A stretch of DNA of 64,000 nucleotides from Saprospiraceae bacterium (GTDB lineage Bacteria > Bacteroidota > Bacteroidia > Chitinophagales > Saprospiraceae). Of this stretch, positions 51,596-60,913 are shown piece by piece. Location of the stretch: assembly GCA_041392805.1 (NCBI GenBank), contig JAWKLJ010000001.1, positions 1,364,001 through 1,428,000 on the forward strand. Reading direction: 5' to 3'. Under the pieces are notes generated by a model. It had not been told where the DNA came from and ran no database searches. It saw only the letters and a program-made list of their open reading frames with translations. Within the stretch, counting starts at the first letter, position 1, and the number at the start of each line of letters is the position of its first letter. Made by a program: the position numbers and the translations under genes.

Positions 51596-54500
51596 ATGCT
51601 TGAGTCCGCTGAAACAATCATCAAGGTTATTAAGCAAAAAGACGAGGTCTTTTCTAAACGACCCCACTTGGATTTCCAGACGTTACGTCGGGAAGGGCTG
51701 AAACACATCGGTGAGTTATCGGGCAAAATCTGGACAGACCACAACACCCATGACCCTGGGGTCACCATTCTGGAAGCCTTATGTTATGCCTTAATTGATC
51801 TTGGATACCGAACGACGCTGCCCATTAAAGACTTATTAGCTACCGAAAAAGTCATTCAACAAGAGGATCAGCACTGGAGCCAAGATGATAATTTTTTGAC
51901 CCCCCTGGAAGCGCTAAGCGGTAACCCAACGACCATAACGGATTACCGCAAATTGCTTTTGGAAATACGAGGGGTTCGAAATGCCTGGCTTGCGCCTGCC
52001 GAGGAGCAAGAAATTCCTCTTTATTTACATTATTTTAAGGATGTTGAATCACCTGATCCTTCTTTTCCAAAGCTGAGTTGTGATGTCACCAATGATAGTT
52101 ACTCCACCACCGTTTTCAAACTAAACCTAAATGGCTTATACCACATCTTTTTAGAAAAATATCCTGATGCTGATAATAAAGCCATTATAGAAGCTACTCA
52201 GAAGCTTCTGTCCGCTCACCGCAATTTATGTGAAGACTTTAGGGACATTACTATTTTAGCTATGATGGAGGTTGGTATTTGTGCAGATGTTGAATTGACA
52301 AACGAAGTACCTGCTGAAATAGTTTATGAGCAAATTATTAAAAGATTAAAAGATTATATTTCTCCTGAGTTAAAGTATTACACTTTACAGCAGTTGTTAG
52401 ACAAAAATAAACCGATAGAAGATGTTTTTGCTGGCCGCCCATACCTGACGGAGAGTTATGGCTTTGTGGATACAGATGAATTGGAAGGCATAGTGCTGCG
52501 ATCAAAGTTGTACATGTCGGATGTATATAATGAGATATTAGAAATCGATGGTGTCAAGGCTATTCGTAGGATTTCTTTTCAGGGGGATAATTTGGATCTT
52601 GCGGGGGGTAATTTACAATGCTTACCCATTCCAAAGGGGAAGGTTCCTGTATTTACCATCCAAGAAACATGCATTGAGTTGCGCAATGGAGATGGTGTTC
52701 TATCTTTTAATAAAGAGAAGATCCACAAGGCATTTGTAAATAGCAATAAGGCACTTTTGAAAAGAGCCCAGCTTGATTTACGATTACCCCAAGGGACTTT
52801 TCATCCTGACATCGGCACCTATTATTCTATCCAAAATGATTTTCCGACAGTTTATGGTATAGGAGAGGGTGGTTTGCCGGATACGGTTTCTGAACAGAGA
52901 AAAGCACAGGCTTCACAATTAAAGGCTTATTTGCTCTTTTATGATCAGTTATTGGCCAATTACTTGGCACAAATTGCCAATTTGCGAGCTATTTTTTCTA
53001 ATCAAAGGGAATCCGAACGGAAACCGGAGGATAAGCACACCTACTTTAGTCAGGAGTTGGAAGCAGTCCCAGGCATTGAGCAATTATTAAAAAAATATGC
53101 AACGGAAAACCTTTCTGCTGGTACAGTACTGGCTATGCCCGTTGTGAATAATCCAGCACTGACAGAAAAATTGCAGCGCCTGCTTTACAACCCACGTGAA
53201 ACCCTGGTCATCAGTGATAATTGTTCGAATGAGGAAGGCTTGGACCACCTTACTTCAAATACCAGGGCACGTTGTGAAATGTATATTCGCCAGTCTATCC
53301 TAGATGTTTCTCAAGGGGACTACATCGTAGAGGTGCATCAGGATAAAGGAGGTTATTTCTTTGTTCTTTGTTTCACCCAAGTGCCAGATATGGTCCTCAT
53401 AGGCTTCCAGCGTTACAGTTCCGTGCCTAAAGCCAGAGAAGCGGCCAACCTGACTGCCTTTTTAGCTACTATCCCCGACAATTACCGAAAAATGACTCGC
53501 CGGGATAAAGACGAAGAGGGCGAACCGCTTGTTCGTTTTTTATTTGATCTGGTTTACAGCCCTCTATCTTATGCGAAGTATCTTCAAGATCTATTAGAAG
53601 ACCAAGACCTCTATTGTCAGCGTAGAGATGCCTTCCTAAACCATCTTTTGGCGCGTTTTGCGGAGCAATTTACCGACTATACCCTTTTGCAATTCGGTGC
53701 AACTTCATTCGAGAAACAGCAGGTAAGGGAAACCATTGAGGCCAAATCTACCTTTCTTAGCCAATATGATGAAGTAAGCCGTAACAGAGGCCGTGCATTT
53801 GACTATATGCAGCCTTCTTGGGGTACAGACAATATCTCGGGTTTTGAAAAGCGGGCTGCCTTGCTTTCTGGAATGCCAAATTGGAACCGTCGAAGCCTTT
53901 GCAATTTTGAGGTAGTTGAAAGCCTTAGTTTAGTTTTATTAGATGCCAATGGCCGGCCATTATTCACGGGTAGAACAACCTATCAATCGGAGGAAGAGCT
54001 TATACTCGCAATAGGGGATATCTTTCAAAAACTTCGCGATCCAGGTCAATATGCACAATTGTCCAAACAATTGTCGGACTTAGATTTTAATTTGTTGCGA
54101 CGGACTTTTTCTACAATTGCTGAGCCTGAGAATATTATTATTTCAAGTTATACTTATAAACTCCAACTGAAGACGACTGGTGGCGAACTCAAATTAGAAA
54201 GCAGCAAGCAAGATTATATCAATAGTTCATCAGTCTGGAGAGGTTTACCACTCTTTTTGCAAGAAATAAGTGCCTTTAATCCTGATTGGCAATTAGCAGA
54301 AATTGGAGAAAAAACCAGGTACTTTTTGGATAAGGCACAGCTTGAAAAAAAGATTTTGCCCATTATTACGTATAAATGGCATCTGCATCAGGATGAGGGC
54401 GTTCTTTCTTCTGAAAAAGTTTTTGCTTCTCCAACAGCAGCGCTTGATGACTTTGTGCAAACTGGTGCTTTTGGAGGTTTTATTAATGGGGACAAGACCG

Positions 54501-57500
54501 CCTTCTATTGGAAAATGCAACCTATTGATGGGATTCCACTAAGCTGTAGTTTACCCTATCAAAACAGGAATGAAGCACGCAAAGGTTGGCTTCGCACCAA
54601 GGTCGTTGGCCAAGCCAAGGACAATTACACCGTGGAATGGCTGAAAGATGGATCTGTTCAAATTCGACTTAGAAGTGATAATGATATTATCTTGGCTGAA
54701 GCGGTAATACCTCAGGGAAGTGGGATAAATGAAGACACTTATATTACAGCTTGTCAGGAAGCCTTTTTAAAGCGCTTTGATGAGGTAGCTGAATACCAGA
54801 TAGTTGAGGGTTTTTTTAGTTTTTATTTTTCGCCAGAAAAGACGACCCTATTAGAAAGTTATTTCTTTTATCCTACAGTAAATGCAGCTATTAAGGCCAT
54901 GATGCTTGCCTATCAAGCGAGTCAAAACCTGGATAATTATTACAAGGCTGGCAGTGAAGAAAATCCTGAGTATAGGGTATTAGTTCGTGATAAATACGGA
55001 CGATTTATAGCTAGTTCCCCATCCCCCGAGTATAACAATATTGAAGAAAGGGAAGCGGCATATGCGTTTATTTCAAGCCAAATGAGGAAAAGCCAGGTGC
55101 CGTTTGAGTTATTAGAGGAACCAAGACGTTTTAGTTGGGCCATATTGAATAACCATACCCAGCAAGTATTGGAAACTGCTGCTGTGGAATTTTATACTGA
55201 AATAGAGGCAGTCAAGGATTGTAATCAATTCTTATTGCGGGTGATAGAAGAAGGAAAGGAATCTTTTATCTATAAAAATATTTATTGTATAGCTGCTGAA
55301 AAAACGCCTTCACAATACAAGTTTATATATTATGGTGATAATAGAGGGGTTCCTCTCCATCCGCTCTTAATTAGTCAAGAAGAATGGGGGAGTATTCCAT
55401 TGGTAAAACAGGCCTATTCTGAATTTGTCAATGCCTTACCAAATGCAATATTTGATGAAAACCGGCTGACAGTAAGCCATGCTGGAAAATTAGTCGCTAC
55501 TTTTTTTGAAGTAGACCGCGAAGCGGAATCGGGTCGTCAAATGCGTATTGCGCAAATTAAAAAATTACTCCCTTACTTTAAGACCGTATATAGTGAGCGC
55601 CCAAAACAAGGATTTAGCATAATGTCTGGGTGGATATATCGTTTCCTGAAAAAAGATGCTCCAATTGCTAAAGGTTATTGCTTTAATAGTAGAGAGGAAG
55701 CAGCCGAGTATAAAGATACCTTTTGTGAATTTCACCCTCACCCGCTGCCTATTATTAAAAACTTCAATCCACTCATTTGCCCCGCAGGTGATCCCGATAA
55801 GTTTCATTATCAAATCTGGTTGCCGGATAAAAGCGGAAAAATGTTACCCTTTTTCATTAGCTATCTTGGCTATGATACGCAAGAAGCTGCGCTAAATGCT
55901 TATGAAGCAAACTGGTTGCAAATCATAGAATTAGCTGCTGATGGAAACAATTATGACAAGGAGGGTGGTATTTCTACGGAAGAAAGCTATGCGAAAAATG
56001 CGGCATTCTGTCAAGGTAAGGAGGATTTTTTAGCTGTTTTATTAGGGGATAAGGCAAAAGCTATAGAATTGGCCAAACTATTTCCCATCCGTGTGAAATG
56101 GGAATGTGATAAATTTGGGAGTGGTATTCAAGGTTATCGATTTCAAGGCTTTAGCCTTGAAGCGGATAAAGTCATTTGGCATAGTCATCTTTCTTATGAA
56201 TCCAGCAAGGAGGCAATTGAGGGCTATCAACTTTTTGTCATCGTTTTAGAAAACCCTAATAGTTGCAGCCAGGTTTGTGATCCCTGTTTGAATCCAGCTG
56301 ATGAGGATTGCCTTGAAGAGGGTGAAGTGATGTCTATTGAAGGGCACTTTCGCTATCACTTATACGAAATCCTGATAGAAAGTGAAGTGAAATATACTAG
56401 TGCCGCTGCTGCATGGGATGCGATTAGAATGGAGGTAGTTGACCCCTGTAGCAATGAAAGTTGTGAATGGAAAGGTCTACGCCAATTTGTTGAAGCAGCG
56501 GAATCAAAAGACAATTATCTTTATACCAAATCTGGGGAATGTTATGGATTTCAGGTAGTTGATCCCAATTATTTTGTTGCTAGACATACCTGTTCCTATG
56601 CTACTCCTGAAGAACGAGATGAAGCTATTCAATTAATTATCGAATATGCAAGAGGACGAGATTGTTCATTAGGAAGAATGGCACCACTTTCACCTTTTTC
56701 TCCATATTTTCCTTTGGGAAAAGGTTATTTTTTGGACTTGAAGTTAGTGTTGAAGGAAACCCCACAAAGAGACTATGATTCAACTATTAGCCAGTGGCTT
56801 TCATTTGCATTAAAGACTGAAGCTATTCAGGAAGAGAAGGATAGGATCAAGGTTGTCCACCCTTTCAGAAAAGATTTACTGGCCTTTATTAGAAGGGATG
56901 AAAAGGAAGGTCATGGTATTGATATAAATGAGTTTAGAAAGCTATTACGCGAATACCCTATTATACAAAGAGGAGATCAATTTTGTTTTCAGTTCTATTT
57001 TGAAGAAAATGGAAGTGCCCTAGATGAGGAACTAAGAATTTGTGGCTGTGAGGATACCCCATCTGTTGAACACCCCGCTTTTTGTGGAAAGGCCTTCATT
57101 TTTGAGAGTAAGCATTGTTATCCGTGCCGAGCAGCAGCAGAACAGGCCTATACTCAATTTTGCACTTTAATTAAGAACCCCAATAGTTATGGAAGAACTT
57201 CAGAAACAGAAGTAGGCCCCTACTCTTTTGACATTGTAGACAGGACGCAAATTATCGCCAGTTATCCCCATTGTCGACCCAGTAAATCGGGTATTGCAAA
57301 ACTTATCGAGGATGTCCGTGCCTGTGCCCTTGATGAAGGCCTACATCTGGTAGAACACATCTTGTTGCGACCTCGCTGCGAAACGGACAATGGAAGAACG
57401 ATCAAATTAGGTTGTGACTGTTTACTACCCGCTAATCCTGATCTCAATTGTCTGGATTTGAAATGGCAGGAAGATCTGGATGCAAATGATCCGTGCGCTG

Positions 57501-58513
57501 CTGCAGAAAATCCGGAGATACCCTATATACCAGGGGCAGATCCCTATTCCTTCTGGGCTACGGTGGTCTTACCAAGTTGGACTAAACGATTTCGGAATGC
57601 CGACAATCGACATTTTTTCATGGAAATGCTCTATCGCGAAGTTCCGGCTATGGTAGGCTTGAATATTGTGTGGCTCAATCCCCAGGATATGTGCAAATTT
57701 GAAAAATCCTACCAGCGATGGCTCACATGGATGCATAATCCTGACCTTTTATGTGAAGAAGGCGACCCACTATGCGATTTAGTAAAATGCATTGAATGCC
57801 TGAAAAATGATCCACCATGCCCGACTATTCTTGAAGCACAAGGGGACTGTGTGTGTTTAAAAGATAAAGAAGATGGGAAAATGGTAGTGGCTTGCACAGA
57901 AGAAACCGATCGGTTATTCTGGCAAGCAAAAGACTGCGACCAACCAGCCTTACGGGAGGCCGAGGAGGTGGACGCCATAGCAGTGGCAGCGCCCGCACCG
58001 GAAATGACCCAAAAGAAGAAAACCAAACCCAAAACCGCAAAAAAGGCTGCAAAAACCAAACCACTGGACGATACCCAAATAAGAAAGATTATCAACCAAC
58101 GAACAGAAAAGTACCGCCAATATATCCAGTCAATAGACAATAAAAACGTCCTTAAGACGGAGGCCTTTGACCGCGCTCAATTTTTCATAAACAACCCACC
58201 CCAGATGATGGGATATGAGCAGTTGGTGAATACCCTTGTCAAAAATAACTTAAAACGCAAAGGAACCAGTACTTATCCCTTGTATCTTGAAATGATAACC
58301 CATGCCACTTTGTACCTACTCGATCATTTAGTACAACAGCATCCCCAAGAGATTCCAAAAAATATAAAGGAAGGACTAGGGGCGCATTTCATCAATTTGC
58401 AGGAAAAAGGGTTAGATATACCGCAATTATTGACCCAATGGAATACAGCCGTCTTAGAACCCTTGTTCCCTAATGCTACCAAACAATTTATTTTAATAAT
58501 GCAAAAAGTTTAA
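51596..58513 (+). CDS. Giant eCIS baseplate wedge protein (Pvc12/Afp12-like) with repeat array
   Basis: The ATG at 51596 is chosen because the frame upstream overlaps the previous gene; it gives 2305 residues, more than twice the usual Pvc12. The N-terminus (LKHIGELSGKIWTDHNTHDPGVTILEALCYALIDLGYRTTLPIKDLL) and C-terminus (HLVEHILLRPRC, FWATVVLPSWTKRFRNADNRHFFMEMLYREVPAMVGLNIVWL) are the family signatures. Between about residues 770 and 1690 at least a dozen short units of about 45-90 residues repeat a strand-strand-helix pattern (YRVLVRDKYGRFIASSPSPEY; FHYQIWLPDKSGKMLPFFIS; FSWAILNNHTQQVLETAAVE) reminiscent of DUF1508/YegP. An Ala/Lys/Pro-rich linker lies near 2125-2160. Confidence 0.88.
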   Translation: MLESAETIIKVIKQKDEVFSKRPHLDFQTLRREGLKHIGELSGKIWTDHNTHDPGVTILEALCYALIDLGYRTTLPIKDLLATEKVIQQEDQHWSQDDNFLTPLEALSGNPTTITDYRKLLLEIRGVRNAWLAPAEEQEIPLYLHYFKDVESPDPSFPKLSCDVTNDSYSTTVFKLNLNGLYHIFLEKYPDADNKAIIEATQKLLSAHRNLCEDFRDITILAMMEVGICADVELTNEVPAEIVYEQIIKRLKDYISPELKYYTLQQLLDKNKPIEDVFAGRPYLTESYGFVDTDELEGIVLRSKLYMSDVYNEILEIDGVKAIRRISFQGDNLDLAGGNLQCLPIPKGKVPVFTIQETCIELRNGDGVLSFNKEKIHKAFVNSNKALLKRAQLDLRLPQGTFHPDIGTYYSIQNDFPTVYGIGEGGLPDTVSEQRKAQASQLKAYLLFYDQLLANYLAQIANLRAIFSNQRESERKPEDKHTYFSQELEAVPGIEQLLKKYATENLSAGTVLAMPVVNNPALTEKLQRLLYNPRETLVISDNCSNEEGLDHLTSNTRARCEMYIRQSILDVSQGDYIVEVHQDKGGYFFVLCFTQVPDMVLIGFQRYSSVPKAREAANLTAFLATIPDNYRKMTRRDKDEEGEPLVRFLFDLVYSPLSYAKYLQDLLEDQDLYCQRRDAFLNHLLARFAEQFTDYTLLQFGATSFEKQQVRETIEAKSTFLSQYDEVSRNRGRAFDYMQPSWGTDNISGFEKRAALLSGMPNWNRRSLCNFEVVESLSLVLLDANGRPLFTGRTTYQSEEELILAIGDIFQKLRDPGQYAQLSKQLSDLDFNLLRRTFSTIAEPENIIISSYTYKLQLKTTGGELKLESSKQDYINSSSVWRGLPLFLQEISAFNPDWQLAEIGEKTRYFLDKAQLEKKILPIITYKWHLHQDEGVLSSEKVFASPTAALDDFVQTGAFGGFINGDKTAFYWKMQPIDGIPLSCSLPYQNRNEARKGWLRTKVVGQAKDNYTVEWLKDGSVQIRLRSDNDIILAEAVIPQGSGINEDTYITACQEAFLKRFDEVAEYQIVEGFFSFYFSPEKTTLLESYFFYPTVNAAIKAMMLAYQASQNLDNYYKAGSEENPEYRVLVRDKYGRFIASSPSPEYNNIEEREAAYAFISSQMRKSQVPFELLEEPRRFSWAILNNHTQQVLETAAVEFYTEIEAVKDCNQFLLRVIEEGKESFIYKNIYCIAAEKTPSQYKFIYYGDNRGVPLHPLLISQEEWGSIPLVKQAYSEFVNALPNAIFDENRLTVSHAGKLVATFFEVDREAESGRQMRIAQIKKLLPYFKTVYSERPKQGFSIMSGWIYRFLKKDAPIAKGYCFNSREEAAEYKDTFCEFHPHPLPIIKNFNPLICPAGDPDKFHYQIWLPDKSGKMLPFFISYLGYDTQEAALNAYEANWLQIIELAADGNNYDKEGGISTEESYAKNAAFCQGKEDFLAVLLGDKAKAIELAKLFPIRVKWECDKFGSGIQGYRFQGFSLEADKVIWHSHLSYESSKEAIEGYQLFVIVLENPNSCSQVCDPCLNPADEDCLEEGEVMSIEGHFRYHLYEILIESEVKYTSAAAAWDAIRMEVVDPCSNESCEWKGLRQFVEAAESKDNYLYTKSGECYGFQVVDPNYFVARHTCSYATPEERDEAIQLIIEYARGRDCSLGRMAPLSPFSPYFPLGKGYFLDLKLVLKETPQRDYDSTISQWLSFALKTEAIQEEKDRIKVVHPFRKDLLAFIRRDEKEGHGIDINEFRKLLREYPIIQRGDQFCFQFYFEENGSALDEELRICGCEDTPSVEHPAFCGKAFIFESKHCYPCRAAAEQAYTQFCTLIKNPNSYGRTSETEVGPYSFDIVDRTQIIASYPHCRPSKSGIAKLIEDVRACALDEGLHLVEHILLRPRCETDNGRTIKLGCDCLLPANPDLNCLDLKWQEDLDANDPCAAAENPEIPYIPGADPYSFWATVVLPSWTKRFRNADNRHFFMEMLYREVPAMVGLNIVWLNPQDMCKFEKSYQRWLTWMHNPDLLCEEGDPLCDLVKCIECLKNDPPCPTILEAQGDCVCLKDKEDGKMVVACTEETDRLFWQAKDCDQPALREAEEVDAIAVAAPAPEMTQKKKTKPKTAKKAAKTKPLDDTQIRKIINQRTEKYRQYIQSIDNKNVLKTEAFDRAQFFINNPPQMMGYEQLVNTLVKNNLKRKGTSTYPLYLEMITHATLYLLDHLVQQHPQEIPKNIKEGLGAHFINLQEKGLDIPQLLTQWNTAVLEPLFPNATKQFILIMQKV

Positions 58514-58518
58514 TATTA

Positions 58519-60285
58519 ATGTCCAACAGACACCTCATCGGCAAAGAAACCATTGAATTGCGCCTTAATAGGCACCAACAGGCCTATGCCTTGCAGGAGC
58601 AATTCAGTCAGTTTCATTGGCGATTGATAGTGCCTGCTTTGGAGCAACTTTTTGATCGCCTGGTCGGAGAGGACATACTGCTTCGTTTGGATAAGCTGGA
58701 AATTGACCTGGGAGAAATAACAGAACAGGACCTGTTATCAACGGAGATGATTGACTTGCTGGTACAACAATTGGAAGAAGCAATCACTGTCGAATTACAA
58801 AGGCCCTCCCCCCAAAGTGTATTGGTGAAACCAATGACTAATCTTTTTAAGCAATGGTTGTTCTTTTTGGAACATGGGTATCTACCCTTTCATGCATGTT
58901 TGCCTGTTTCTTCTTCCATATGGCAAAAAGCCATTTTTGAATCCCTGGCATTAGAGGAAAAGGCGGTAATAGATTTGCACCTGTTATTATCTCGTCGGCC
59001 AATGGCTTTTGAACGTCTTTTGTTACAATATGATAATTCCTTTCTACAAAAAATTGTAGAACTAAACACTGGATATCCGCAGGAAAAATTAAGACAAACA
59101 ATAGAAGCACTCGCCAAATTGGTGGCCAGCCTCGTAAAGGAAATCAAAGGCATTCAAAAGAAAAACGAAGACCTTGAAATCAATGAAACCGAGTCCACTG
59201 AAAATATACAACAGCAAAAGCAGGTAGAAGGAGGCCAACAAAGAGTGGCTGAAAGTTATAGAGAATGGGAAACCTTATTTGGGCCAAAGATAGAAGACTA
59301 TATTAGCCATACCCTTAGGCCAATACTGCAAACCCTATTTCAAAATAAGGTGATAGCTGCTACGGACTTTTCCAATAAAACCCTTATTAAAAAAAGAATA
59401 ACATCCATCCTGCATTCCCGTTGGGCTACTAGAACTAAACTGTCTGATAACCAAATTATTCATCAAATGGAACGGGAAGCCTGGGCTATTGTTTTGAATG
59501 AAACAGTCCTACATCGAAACAAACGGACAGTTGAGCAATTGATAGCAATTATTGTAAAACAACAAAAAATAATCGCTTCCTTACCACTCATTGCAGGTAT
59601 CTTATCTGAAAAGGAATTCGGCCATGAGGCCTTGGGAGTGCTTCCCGAAACAGAGGCTTTATCTTTACCCCTTTTGCAAAAATTGATAGCCGAAAAGGAG
59701 GAAGAAAATACCTTCGTTTCCCAAACATTACAGGAAGCGCATCCCAAACCGTCAGAACCAATACCCTTTACCCAACAGGAGGATGCTTTTTTTATTCTAA
59801 ATGCAGGTATGGTATTACTTCATCCCTTTTTAGTGCATTTTTTTAAAAAACTGGGGTTGATTGAAGGCAAGGACTTTAGAGATGACCTAAGCTGCCAAAA
59901 AGCTATTTGTCTTTTACATTTTTTAGCAACAGGTGAAATAAAACCGCCGGAGTATATTTTAGTATTACCTAAGTTTTTATGTGGCCTACCCCTAAATAGC
60001 CCTGTGGATAATTCAATCATCCTTACAAAAGAAGAACTGGAAGAAGCTGAAAATATGATGCAGGCAGCAATTGAACATTGGGAAGCCTTAGGAACCGTTT
60101 CGATAGACGGACTCCGAGAAGGCTTTCTCCAAAGAGATGGTAAATTGGAGAAACGACAAACCGGCTGGACTTTATTAGTTGAACGTCAGGTCCTGGATAT
60201 TCTAATAGACCGATTACCCTGGACCATCAGTATGATAAAGCTCCCATGGATGCAGGAGCCACTACGCATAGAATGGACGAAATAG
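58519..60285 (+). CDS. eCIS tape measure protein (Pvc14-like, CIS_TMP)
   Basis: The 588-residue protein starts with the CIS_TMP signature (IGKETIELRLNRHQQAYALQEQFSQFHWRLIVPALEQLFDRLVGEDILLRLDKLEIDLGEI). Its C-terminal part has FFILNAGMVLLHPFLVHFFKKLGLIEGKDFRDDLSCQKAICLLHFLATGE and NMMQAAIEHWEALGTVSIDGLREGFLQRDG, also characteristic. The middle is a helical, charged spacer. It sets particle length in the tube lumen. It begins 5 bp after the giant baseplate gene. Confidence 0.92.
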   Translation: MSNRHLIGKETIELRLNRHQQAYALQEQFSQFHWRLIVPALEQLFDRLVGEDILLRLDKLEIDLGEITEQDLLSTEMIDLLVQQLEEAITVELQRPSPQSVLVKPMTNLFKQWLFFLEHGYLPFHACLPVSSSIWQKAIFESLALEEKAVIDLHLLLSRRPMAFERLLLQYDNSFLQKIVELNTGYPQEKLRQTIEALAKLVASLVKEIKGIQKKNEDLEINETESTENIQQQKQVEGGQQRVAESYREWETLFGPKIEDYISHTLRPILQTLFQNKVIAATDFSNKTLIKKRITSILHSRWATRTKLSDNQIIHQMEREAWAIVLNETVLHRNKRTVEQLIAIIVKQQKIIASLPLIAGILSEKEFGHEALGVLPETEALSLPLLQKLIAEKEEENTFVSQTLQEAHPKPSEPIPFTQQEDAFFILNAGMVLLHPFLVHFFKKLGLIEGKDFRDDLSCQKAICLLHFLATGEIKPPEYILVLPKFLCGLPLNSPVDNSIILTKEELEEAENMMQAAIEHWEALGTVSIDGLREGFLQRDGKLEKRQTGWTLLVERQVLDILIDRLPWTISMIKLPWMQEPLRIEWTK

Positions 60286-60325
60286 GTAAAATCAATCACC
60301 TAACGATCAAAATGACCCAATAGCT

Positions 60326-60910
60326 ATGACAGAGCGGATAGAAAAAGACCTAAGAAAAACATTTCGCGAAATCAAGGATTTGCACCTGGGGATATTGCTG
60401 GCAGGCGTAGGCGTATTGATAAAGGACACTGCCGAATTCATCGCTGCCAATGGCTTTAATGATCCCTTGATCGATCTATTCAGGAAAACCTATCAGCAAG
60501 TTTATGAAAATGACCGTCTTTATTGGCGAACCATAGGACCTGATCTTTATAAAAGTCTTGATGACGTCAGTTTGCCCTCTGGGGTTGTCACTGCCGCTGC
60601 TATGGGTAACCTAAATATAAACCCTTTATGTCAGCCAGTTATTGAAAAAGAATGGACTCGCTTTACGGGTTGGCTATTCTTTAAAACATTCACCTATGAA
60701 ATGACAGATGCTATCTTGAAGAAGAGCTCTCTCAGAGAGGAAAAGGAAAAAGCTGATAATCCTAGGAGTATGGATGACCAAGTCATTGAAATCATCCAAA
60801 AATTATCCGCTTCTGCCAAAGAGGGACATTGGTATTGGTATCCTTTATTTCTATACCTCAGCGTTTTACTAGGTAAAACCAGGTTCGAAACCCTGAAAGA
60901 AACAAATTGA
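60326..60910 (+). CDS. Small eCIS-cluster protein of unknown function (194 aa)
   Basis: No family is recognised. The sequence begins MTERIEKDLRKTFREIKDLHLGILLAGVGVLIKDTAEFIAANGFNDP, is helical, and has a Trp/Tyr-rich end (EGHWYWYPLFLYLSVLLGKTRFETL) with a mildly hydrophobic helix. There is no signal peptide. It lies between the tape measure gene and the probable cargo gene (3 bp gap to the latter), so a cargo chaperone or loading adaptor is a reasonable guess but is inference from position only. Confidence 0.6.
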   Translation: MTERIEKDLRKTFREIKDLHLGILLAGVGVLIKDTAEFIAANGFNDPLIDLFRKTYQQVYENDRLYWRTIGPDLYKSLDDVSLPSGVVTAAAMGNLNINPLCQPVIEKEWTRFTGWLFFKTFTYEMTDAILKKSSLREEKEKADNPRSMDDQVIEIIQKLSASAKEGHWYWYPLFLYLSVLLGKTRFETLKETN

Positions 60911-60913
60911 TCA

